The notes under the pieces are model-generated. The model saw nothing but the letters and a program-made list of their open reading frames with translations, did not search any database and had not been told where the DNA came from. Shown here piece by piece: positions 1 through 5,212 of a stretch of 5,371 bases of DNA. Each line of letters opens with the position of its first letter. Positions within the stretch are counted from its first letter, which is position 1. Source of the DNA: Chloroflexota bacterium (GTDB lineage: Bacteria > Chloroflexota > Anaerolineae > Anaerolineales > Anaerolineaceae); assembly GCA_012800995.1 (NCBI GenBank), contig JAAZIH010000237.1, forward strand, positions 1 to 5,371, written 5' to 3'. The translations under genes were made by a program, and so were the position numbers.

Positions 1-164
1 CTGCCTATTTAGGCAACAACAGCACAGAAATCGTCAAGAAACTTTTTGATGATATCGCCCCGCGTTTTACGAACCGACCCGGTGGTTACACTCGCTTACT
101 CAAAACCGGTCCGCGCTTGGGCGATAATGCCGAAATGGCGCTTTTAGAGCTGGTATCTGAGTAA
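1..164 (+). CDS. rplQ: Ribosomal protein L17, C-terminal part (5' end outside window)
   Basis: The window opens inside this gene. Reading from base 3 gives 53 codons to a TAA stop at 162-164. The peptide starts [20 protein letters not shown] and continues with a [20 protein letters not shown] block, ending in ALLELVSE. The '[11 protein letters not shown]', 'RPGGYTR', 'GPR.GD.A.MA' and 'ELV' elements are the standard C-terminal signature of bacterial L17, a 50S protein that sits near the peptide exit tunnel. The gene ends cleanly with little tail beyond ELV, as in short bacterial L17 proteins. It is followed 38 bases later by truA and then rplM-rpsI, the common order downstream of rpoA-rplQ, so it is probably part of one operon. 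The N-terminal half cannot be judged. Confidence 0.95.
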   Translation, partial: AYLGNNSTEIVKKLFDDIAPRFTNRPGGYTRLLKTGPRLGDNAEMALLELVSE

Positions 165-187
165 ATTGAGATTTATTTGAGCCTTTC

Positions 188-205
188 TGAAAGTTGAAGG
201 GCATG
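188..205 (+). promoter_or_regulatory. truA translation start region with crowded Shine-Dalgarno and motif copy 1
   Basis: The purine stretch GAAGGG (196-201) lies only one base before ATG 203, too close for a normal Shine-Dalgarno site. The only other in-frame start is TTG 194, because a TGA stop at 188-190 closes the frame upstream; TTG 194 has no convincing ribosome site before it. Bases 189-197 read GAAAGTTGA, a one-mismatch version of the GAAAGTAGA word found at 958, 990 and 1437. Translation may depend on coupling with rplQ, whose stop is 38 bases upstream of ATG 203. Confidence 0.4.
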
Positions 206-970
206 GCACATTACAAACTTATTCTCGCATACGAAGGCACTGCATACGCGGGTTTTCAGCGCCAGGCTCACAAAGCAACCGTGCAAAGTACGGTTGAAGA
301 TGCCCTGCGAAAATTAGGCTGGCAGGGCAGAGCCATTATGGCATCTGGGCGCACGGATAGTGGTGTGCACGCGTTGGGGCAGGTGATTAGCTTCAATTTT
401 GACTGGAAGCACGGCACAAGTAAGTTGGTTAAAGCTTTGAACGCCAAGCTGCCATCCGATGTGGTAGCACAACACGCTACTGAAGTCCCCTGGGACTTTC
501 ATCCCCGCTACGACGCTCTGCGACGCGAATACCGCTATCGGCTTTATTTTCAGCCTGAGCGCGACCCCTTGCGTGATGCCTTTGCCTGGCGTCTTGACCG
601 AGCGCCTAATCTTTCATTGATGAACGAAGCGGCGTGTCTTATGCTCGGAAGCCACGATTTTCGGGCTTTTGGCAGGGCTCTGAAAGAAGACGGCAGCACA
701 ACGCGCGAAATCTTTGAGGTAGATTGGAAAAGCGCTGGCGATGAACAGCATTTCACGATCATCGGCAATGCTTTTCTCTACCACATGGTGCGGCGTATCG
801 TTTTTGTGCTCGTTAAGCTTGGCTTGGAAGAGCTTCCGGTTGAGATCGTCAAAAAAGGTCTCACTGAGGGCGCAACCGGCATTGTGAGCTTAGCTCCCGC
901 CAGAGGTTTATGCCTCATGCAGGTTGAATACCCTGATAGTGTCTTGGGCGAGAATTTGAAAGTAGAATGA
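203..970 (+). CDS. truA: tRNA pseudouridine(38-40) synthase TruA
   Basis: TruA converts uridines 38-40 in the anticodon stem-loop of many tRNAs to pseudouridine, in the cytoplasm and without a cofactor. Numbered from ATG 203 (255 residues, normal for the family), the N-terminus YKLILAYEGTAYAGFQRQ matches the family opening. GRTDSGVHA at 49-57 contains the catalytic aspartate, Asp52. FHPRYDALRREYRYRLY (99-115), GSHDFRAFG (149-157), NAFLYHMVRRIV (189-200) and APARGLCLMQVEYP (231-244) are the other family blocks, so the enzyme looks complete and active. I chose ATG 203 because homologues start close to 'M(A)xYKL'; a TTG at 194 would add only three residues (MKG) and cannot be excluded. The gene sits between rplQ and rplM, 45 bases before the latter, consistent with co-transcription with ribosomal proteins. 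Confidence 0.95.
   Translation: MAHYKLILAYEGTAYAGFQRQAHKATVQSTVEDALRKLGWQGRAIMASGRTDSGVHALGQVISFNFDWKHGTSKLVKALNAKLPSDVVAQHATEVPWDFHPRYDALRREYRYRLYFQPERDPLRDAFAWRLDRAPNLSLMNEAACLMLGSHDFRAFGRALKEDGSTTREIFEVDWKSAGDEQHFTIIGNAFLYHMVRRIVFVLVKLGLEELPVEIVKKGLTEGATGIVSLAPARGLCLMQVEYPDSVLGENLKVE
957..967 (+). repeat. Motif copy 2 (TGAAAGTAGAA) at the end of truA
   Basis: TGAAAGTAGAA at 957-967 overlaps the last codons of truA and is repeated exactly at 989-999, 32 bases downstream and just before the rplM ribosome-binding site. Related copies occur at 188-198 (one mismatch) and 1437-1445. The two exact copies bracket the truA stop codon. They could be remnants of a small local duplication or functional elements; the sequence alone does not decide. 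Confidence 0.6.
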
Positions 971-988
971 ATCCCGGCTTAAAACCGG

Positions 989-1018
989 TGAAAGTAGAAA
1001 ACGGAGAAAGAAAAAGTG
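989..1018 (+). promoter_or_regulatory. rplM ribosome-binding region with motif copy 3
   Basis: GGAG at 1003-1006 lies nine bases before GTG 1016 and is a good Shine-Dalgarno match; it supports GTG as the true start. The preceding TGAAAGTAGAA (989-999) repeats the end of truA exactly. Aligning 990-1010 with 1437-1457 (before rpsI) gives about 15 identities in 21 positions, so the two leader segments look related and not merely both purine-rich. Confidence 0.7.
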
Positions 1019-1444
1019 GATAAAACTTATGTCCCTAAAGGAAAGCCTGAAGGCGAGTGGTATCTGGTAGACGCCAGTGGTCAAACTCTCGGACGCTTGG
1101 CAAGCAAAATCGCTGAAATTTTGGTGGGCAAACATCGACCCGATTTCACACCCGGTGTGGTCTTGGGTGATCACGTGGTTGTGATTAATGCTGAAAAAAT
1201 CTATGCTAATCCGACCCGTACGTCCCAAAAATTGTATCGACGACATACTGGTTATCCAAGTGGTCTTAGAGAAGTGACTTATGAACGTATGATGGAACGA
1301 CATCCCGACCGCATCATCCGCTTTGCGGTGCGCGGTATGTTGCCCCAAAATAAGCTCACGGCACGCTATCTTGCTAATCTCAAGATTTATGCTGGCCCCG
1401 ATCACCCCCACGAAGCCCAGGGTCCGAAACCATTCGGAAAGTAG
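1016..1444 (+). CDS. rplM: 50S ribosomal protein L13
   Basis: L13 is an early-assembly protein of the large ribosomal subunit that binds 23S rRNA. The 142-residue product has the usual length and order of blocks: KTYVPK at the start, WYLVDASGQTLGRLAS (about 16-31), GKHRPDFTP (38-46), GDHVVVINAEKI (51-62), YRRHTGYPSGL (74-84), ERHPDRIIRFAVRGMLPQNKL (about 93-113) and YAGPDHPHEAQ near the C-terminus. The start is GTG, supported by GGAG at 1003-1006; the encoded opening MDKTYVPK fits family members. It is followed by rpsI after 13 bases, the near-universal L13-S9 pair that is usually co-transcribed and enters both subunits in equal amounts. I see no truncation or odd residue. Confidence 0.97.
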   Translation: MDKTYVPKGKPEGEWYLVDASGQTLGRLASKIAEILVGKHRPDFTPGVVLGDHVVVINAEKIYANPTRTSQKLYRRHTGYPSGLREVTYERMMERHPDRIIRFAVRGMLPQNKLTARYLANLKIYAGPDHPHEAQGPKPFGK

Positions 1445-1460
1445 ATAAAGAGGAATTATG
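1437..1460 (+). promoter_or_regulatory. rpsI ribosome-binding region with motif copy 4
   Basis: AAGAGGA (1448-1454) precedes ATG 1458 by about four bases, a strong though slightly tight Shine-Dalgarno site. GAAAGTAGA at 1437-1445 contains the rplM stop codon TAG (1442-1444) and matches the words before rplM and at the end of truA exactly. Confidence 0.65.
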
Positions 1461-1850
1461 GCACAATACATCGAAGCTGTTGGACGACGCAAACAAAGCA
1501 CTGCCCGCGTGCGCATTTACGAAGGCAGTGGCGTGATTACCGTCAACGATAAGCCCATCGCGGATTACTTCCCCCGTGGCGGCGACATCCCTGCTATTCT
1601 GGAAGCTATTGAAGCAACCGGAAAGAACCCCAACGCCTACGACGTGACTGTTAAGGTCATGGGTGGCGGTGTGAGCGGTCAGCGGGATGCCGTAAAACTT
1701 GGTTTGGCGCGCGCTTTGCTTGCCGAAGACGAATCGGTGCGTACAGCTTTGCGCGAAAAGGGCTTGCTCACCCGCGATGCCCGCGTTAAGGAACGCAAGA
1801 AACCCGGTCTCAAACGCGCTCGCAAAGCTCCTACCTACACCAAGCGTTAG
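1458..1850 (+). CDS. rpsI: 30S ribosomal protein S9
   Basis: S9 is a small-subunit head protein whose C-terminal tail reaches the P-site tRNA anticodon region. The product is 130 residues, the common bacterial length. Family blocks visible are EAVGRRKQSTARVRI (6-20), GSGVITVNDKPIADYFPR (about 23-40), YDVTVKVMGGGVSGQRDAVKLG (about 61-82), ARALL (84-88) and LTRDARVKERKKPGLKRARKAP near the end. The last residues are PTYTKR, where the textbook ending is PQFSKR; the terminal Lys-Arg needed at the P site is kept. The gene lies 13 bases after rplM and is the last gene of the translation block: a gap with two hairpin elements follows. Confidence 0.97.
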   Translation: MAQYIEAVGRRKQSTARVRIYEGSGVITVNDKPIADYFPRGGDIPAILEAIEATGKNPNAYDVTVKVMGGGVSGQRDAVKLGLARALLAEDESVRTALREKGLLTRDARVKERKKPGLKRARKAPTYTKR

Positions 1851-1864
1851 TTTGCTCGTTGTCG

Positions 1865-1905
1865 GGCAGGTATGCTAAGTGAAACTCATGCCTGTCGCAA
1901 CTTAG
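1865..1905 (+). other. Interlocking inverted repeats after rpsI (possible pseudoknot or switch)
   Basis: Bases 1865-1874 (GGCAGGTATG) can pair with 1887-1896 (CATGCCTGTC) in a 10-bp helix with two G-U pairs and a 12-base loop. Within that loop, CTAAGT (1875-1880) is complementary to ACTTAG (1900-1905), just downstream of the helix. The RNA could therefore form a crossed (H-type) structure or two competing helices. The connecting segments are 0, 6 and 3 bases. Three bases is short for crossing a 10-bp helix, so alternative folds may be more realistic than a full pseudoknot. The element lies 14 bases after the rpsI stop and just before the terminator-like hairpin. Confidence 0.4.
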
Positions 1906-1913
1906 TTACATAA

Positions 1914-1955
1914 CAAAGGCTGCCACCGTTTGGGTGGACAGCCTTTGCTTAATTC
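1914..1955 (+). terminator. Terminator-like hairpin after rpsI
   Basis: Bases 1914-1927 pair with 1933-1947 in a 14-bp stem with one bulged base (A1938) and a five-base loop GTTTG. The lower part is CAAAGGCTG against CAGCCTTTG and the upper part is CCACC against GGTGG. The stem is strong, but what follows (CTTAATTC) has only a weak T run, so intrinsic termination could be partial. It separates the ribosomal block from the mazG-murJ block and most likely ends or attenuates the ribosomal transcript. I could not identify a convincing sigma-70 promoter between it and 1989. Confidence 0.7.
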
Positions 1956-1977
1956 AAATCGGAAATGTGTTTTGCAT

Positions 1978-1991
1978 AGGAGAATGCGATG
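1978..1991 (+). promoter_or_regulatory. Ribosome-binding site fixing the mazG start
   Basis: AGGAG (1978-1982) stands six bases before ATG 1989, ideal spacing. A second ATG at 1984 is out of frame and only one base from the Shine-Dalgarno site, so 1989 is the supported start. Confidence 0.8.
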
Positions 1992-3461
1992 CAAAAAAAA
2001 GGTATCGTCATCGTTGGGCTTGGTCCTGCTGGCGCGAATTATCTCACACGCGAAGCCTGGGAACATCTTTTAGAAACTGAAGAAATTTACCTGCGCACGG
2101 CGTTTCATCCGGTGTGCGCAGAACTTCCTGAACACCTTGCGCGATATAGTTTTGACCATTTGTATGAGAGTCAGCAGATCCTTGAAGATGTGCTAAAGGC
2201 TATTGTTAGCGAGCTTGTCGGGCTCGCCAGACGTCCACAGGGTGTGACATATGGCGTACCTGGTAGCCCCTTTATCGGCGAAGAGACGGTGAGTCAAGTT
2301 GTTGAAATCCTTTCGGGAACGGATATTCCTGTGCGCGTCATTGACGGATTGGGTTATCTGGAACCTGTTTGCACCGCGCTGGGCTTGGACCTTTTGCCAC
2401 AAACGGCGATTTTGGATGGGCTTTATGTAGGGAGTCTGCTCGTGCCACCATTTCCGCCATCCACACCAGCGATTATTAGCCAATTAGGTGGGCAATTTGA
2501 AGCTTCGGAGCTAAAGCTGACCCTCATGCATAATTATCCGGACGAGTTTGAAGTCAAACTGCTCCACAATCTTGGCACGCCTGAAGAAATAATTGAAACC
2601 CTTCCACTCTATGCCATAGACCAGTCAGTGCATTTGGGTATGATGAGCTTGCTTTATCTGCCCGCGCGTGAGGAAGGCACCGCGTTTGAAGACCTGCAAG
2701 AGGTCATCGCCCGATTGCGCGCGCCGGGTGGCTGCCCGTGGGACCGCGAGCAAACTCATCTTAGCCTGCGTCAGCATTTGCTTGAAGAAGCCTATGAAAC
2801 ACTTGAAGCGCTTGATGATGAGGACATGGAAGGCTTGCGTGAAGAATTGGGCGACTTGTTATTACAAATTGTTTTACATGCCCAAATTGCGACCGAAGAG
2901 GGCGATTTCAACATGACCGATGTGCTGAGTGGTATCAATAACAAACTCAAGCGCCGTCATCCGCATGTTTTTGCGGGTTTGGTTGTTGACTCAGTGGATA
3001 CCGTGTTACACAACTGGGAAAAGATTAAAGCCAGCGAACGCAAAGACCATCAGGAACGCCCGCAAGGTTTATTGGACAGCATTCCTGAAATTGCACCAGC
3101 TTTGAGTCAATCAGAGCAAATACAGCGTAAAGCAGCCCGGGTTGGTTTTGATTGGCAAACGATTGAGCCGGTTATTGATAAAATACATGAAGAACTCGCG
3201 GAACTGAAAGCCGCTGAAAGTCCCGAAGAGCGCGAAAAAGAAGGTGGTGATGTCTTGTTCGCCATGGTGAACCTCCTGCGCTGGCTCGAGGTTGACCCGG
3301 AAACTGCGCTTCGTGGCACAAACACGCGCTTTAAAAACCGCTTCGCGTATATCGAGGAATCGGCACGTGAACAGGGCAAGAGTCTCAATGAGCTTGGCTT
3401 TGAGGAGATGGATGCCTTGTGGGAAGAAGCCAAGCATAAGCTTAGCGATATGATAGATTAA
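1989..3461 (+). CDS. mazG: YabN-type fusion: tetrapyrrole-methylase-like domain plus tandem MazG NTP pyrophosphohydrolase
   Basis: MazG enzymes hydrolyse nucleoside triphosphates to monophosphate and pyrophosphate, cleaning non-canonical nucleotides or tuning NTP pools in the cytoplasm. The 490-residue protein has three parts. Residues 1-225 resemble the SAM-dependent tetrapyrrole methylase fold of YabN, with VIVGLGPAGANYLT (7-20), YLRTAFHPV (34-42), SFDHLYE (54-60) and a GVPGSPFIGEETV loop (89-101). Residues 235-350 form a first MazG domain with LRAPGGCPWDREQTH (243-257), EEAYE (266-270), EELGD (285-289), KRRHPHVF (321-328) and NWEKIKASER (342-351). Residues 375-485 form a second MazG domain with EELAE (401-405), EGGD (418-421) and TNTRFKNRF (444-452). 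Both EExxE...ExxD metal-binding sets are present, so both domains could bind Mg2+. The substrate and role of the methylase-like part are not established for this family. murJ follows 26 bases later, suggesting co-transcription. The symbol follows the MazG part; 'yabN' would also be fair. Confidence 0.93.
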   Translation: MQKKGIVIVGLGPAGANYLTREAWEHLLETEEIYLRTAFHPVCAELPEHLARYSFDHLYESQQILEDVLKAIVSELVGLARRPQGVTYGVPGSPFIGEETVSQVVEILSGTDIPVRVIDGLGYLEPVCTALGLDLLPQTAILDGLYVGSLLVPPFPPSTPAIISQLGGQFEASELKLTLMHNYPDEFEVKLLHNLGTPEEIIETLPLYAIDQSVHLGMMSLLYLPAREEGTAFEDLQEVIARLRAPGGCPWDREQTHLSLRQHLLEEAYETLEALDDEDMEGLREELGDLLLQIVLHAQIATEEGDFNMTDVLSGINNKLKRRHPHVFAGLVVDSVDTVLHNWEKIKASERKDHQERPQGLLDSIPEIAPALSQSEQIQRKAARVGFDWQTIEPVIDKIHEELAELKAAESPEEREKEGGDVLFAMVNLLRWLEVDPETALRGTNTRFKNRFAYIEESAREQGKSLNELGFEEMDALWEEAKHKLSDMID

Positions 3462-3476
3462 CGACACGAAATATAT

Positions 3477-3490
3477 GGTGACAGTTGATG
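3477..3490 (+). promoter_or_regulatory. Ribosome-binding site supporting the murJ ATG
   Basis: GGTGA (3477-3481) lies six bases before ATG 3488. It favours 3488 over TTG 3485, one codon upstream, and over the internal ATG 3578, which has no purine-rich site before it. Confidence 0.55.
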
Positions 3491-5158
3491 GAATTTAAAG
3501 ATGAGATACCTGAAGAAAAACGCGATAACTCTGAAGTGTTTGCTGAGACAAAAGATAAATCGCAGACTCTTGATACGATGCTTGAGCAATCCAGTGTGGC
3601 AGGGCAGCAAATCGCCCGCGCGGCGTCAGTAGTCATGCTGGCGTATGTCTTTAGCACGCTCATTGGAATCTTGCGTGGCATGGTTGTTTCGGGCGCGTTT
3701 GGCACCTCAGCTGAACTTGACTCTTTCAACGCTGCCAACCGTGTTACTGAACTGCTTTTCAACCTGACCGCTGGAGGTGCTTTAGGCTCGGCGTTTATCC
3801 CCATGTTTACCGGAATGCTGACCAAGCGCGAGGAAAACAAAGCCTGGCGTTTGGCGTCGGGCGTTTTGAACACATTGCTCATCATTTTGCTCATTGTGGC
3901 AGCGCTGATGTGGATTTTCGCGCCAGCCATTGTTGAAAAAGGGCTTTTTGTGCTTACACCCGGCACACAACTGACGCAAATAGAACTCACTGTGCGCTTG
4001 TTGCGCATTATGTTGCCCACGGTGATTATATTTGGCGTGAGCGGTTTGATGATGGGTATGCTCAATGCGCATCAGGTCTTTTTATGGCCGGCATTGGCAC
4101 CGTCCGCCTATTCTCTGGGCATTATCTTAGGCGTTTTGCTTTTACCAAAATCAATGGGCATTGATCGTCTGGCTTACGGAACGCTGATTGGCGCGGCAGG
4201 ACATTTTTTGCTGCAAGCGCCAACGCTGTTTAAGCTCCCCAAGCGCGCGTATTTTATTGGCGAAGGCTTGAAAAATAAAGCCACCCGCCAGGTCTTCAAG
4301 CTCATGCTTCCGCGAATAGTTGGCGCGAGTGTGGTTCAGCTCAATTTCGTAGCGAACACGATTATTGGATTGAGTTTGGGTGAAGGCGCTGCCAGCGCGG
4401 TAACCTGGGCATTTACCTTGATGCTCATGCCCCAGGCAGCTATTGCCCAAAGTGCGGGCACAGCATCCTTACCGACGCTCTCCGCGCAATATGAGTTGGG
4501 TCAGCATGATACCTTTCGTAAAACGCTTTCGGGCATTATTCGTGCTGTCTTGCTTTTAGCTATTCCTGCCACGGTTGCCATGATTATTTTGCGGGTACCG
4601 CTCATCCAGGTGATTTACGAGCGTGGCCAGTTTGACGCGAACTCAACCGCTATGGTCAGTTGGGCACTGTTGTGGTATGGTGCTGGTTTGGTAGGGCATT
4701 GCCTGGTGGAGGTGCTCAGTCGTGGCTATTACGCCATGCATGATACGCGCACCCCGGTCATCGTGGGTCTTTTGGCGATGGGCTTGAACATCGCATTGTC
4801 TTTCTTGTTTGTGCGCTTGTTTATCTACATGCCGCATGGTGGACTGGCACTGGCAAATTCAGTGGCGACCACATTGGAAAGCATCGTGCTCTTGATTATT
4901 TTGCGCAAAAGGCTTGAAGGCTTGGAAGGAAAGCAGCTCTTTAGCGCGACATGGAAGTCTTTGCTTGCTTCGGCGGTGATGGCTGGCGTCATCTGGGCTT
5001 GGATGCGCTTGATGATTGGGCAGTCAAAATATCTGGTCTTGTTGGGTGGCGGTGTTTTAGGATTGTTAGCGTATGGCGTGATCATCTGGCTCCTAAAAGT
5101 GCCTGAATTACGCGCGCTCCTTGGGCGAATAAAACAAAAGTTGGGCGAGGCAGGCTGA
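3488..5158 (+). CDS. murJ: MurJ/MviN-family lipid II flippase, divergent
   Basis: MurJ flips the peptidoglycan precursor lipid II across the inner membrane and belongs to the MOP exporter superfamily. The 556-residue product shows about 14 hydrophobic segments (roughly 45-62, 80-105, 125-146, 169-194, 197-219, 227-247, 269-294, 301-324, 349-371, 389-411, 423-445, 451-473, 489-509, 513-536). Family marks are STLIGILRG (56-64), AFGTSAELDSFNAANR (70-85), AGGALGSAFIPMF (95-107), ERGQFDANST (378-387), YYAMHDTRTP (414-423) and GGLALANS (451-458). About 43 charged, polar residues precede the first helix, longer than usual. Aligned by eye to E. coli MurJ, Arg24 is kept (Arg63) and Asp39 is kept (Asp78). 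Arg18, Arg52 and Arg270 appear as Thr57, Asn92 and Thr310, and the Asp after Arg24 is Gly64. Either substrate handling differs in this lineage or this is another MOP flippase. The gene follows mazG by 26 bases and is last in its unit. Confidence 0.85.
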   Translation: MEFKDEIPEEKRDNSEVFAETKDKSQTLDTMLEQSSVAGQQIARAASVVMLAYVFSTLIGILRGMVVSGAFGTSAELDSFNAANRVTELLFNLTAGGALGSAFIPMFTGMLTKREENKAWRLASGVLNTLLIILLIVAALMWIFAPAIVEKGLFVLTPGTQLTQIELTVRLLRIMLPTVIIFGVSGLMMGMLNAHQVFLWPALAPSAYSLGIILGVLLLPKSMGIDRLAYGTLIGAAGHFLLQAPTLFKLPKRAYFIGEGLKNKATRQVFKLMLPRIVGASVVQLNFVANTIIGLSLGEGAASAVTWAFTLMLMPQAAIAQSAGTASLPTLSAQYELGQHDTFRKTLSGIIRAVLLLAIPATVAMIILRVPLIQVIYERGQFDANSTAMVSWALLWYGAGLVGHCLVEVLSRGYYAMHDTRTPVIVGLLAMGLNIALSFLFVRLFIYMPHGGLALANSVATTLESIVLLIILRKRLEGLEGKQLFSATWKSLLASAVMAGVIWAWMRLMIGQSKYLVLLGGGVLGLLAYGVIIWLLKVPELRALLGRIKQKLGEAG

Positions 5159-5170
5159 AAGGTCTGCAAA

Positions 5171-5189
5171 ATCTAAGCGTGTCTTAGAT
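5171..5189 (-). terminator. Small hairpin between convergent murJ and GNAT genes
   Basis: ATCTAAG (5171-5177) pairs with CTTAGAT (5183-5189) in a 7-bp stem with loop CGTGT. Read on the - strand the stem runs into TTTTGC, giving a short U run, so it better suits the end of the leftward GNAT transcript than of murJ. AAATCTAA (5169-5176) can instead pair with TTAGATTT (5207-5214), which reaches the GNAT stop codon. The stem is short and AT-rich, so termination strength is doubtful. Confidence 0.4.
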
Positions 5190-5212
5190 GAAACCAAAAA
5201 CAAACTTTAGAT

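Noticed and set aside
974..988. CCGG...CCGG inverted repeat between truA and rplM
   Set aside because: Only four base pairs with a seven-base loop and no T tract; too weak to call a terminator or attenuator.
908..1516. 202-codon open frame on the - strand
   Set aside because: It lies opposite rplM and the ends of truA and rpsI, which are certain genes. Its translation has no recognisable family features, so it is a shadow of their codon use.
1945..1978. Possible promoter for mazG (TTGCTT at 1945-1950 with TGCATA at 1973-1978)
   Set aside because: The spacing is 22 bases and the -10 match is poor. TTGCTT also overlaps the terminator-like stem.
2193..2483. 96-codon - strand frame inside the MazG fusion, and similar frames at 3107-3467 and 4151-4450
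   Set aside because: All are antisense to well-supported coding sequence and have no recognisable domains.
3475..3498. Seven-codon frame ATG 3475 to TAA 3498 overlapping the murJ start
   Set aside because: No separate ribosome-binding site, and it overlaps the murJ Shine-Dalgarno site; most likely chance.
3442..4065. 207-codon open frame on the - strand opposite murJ
   Set aside because: Ser/Thr/Ile-rich low-information product fully antisense to the N-terminal half of murJ, with no ribosome site or family motif seen.
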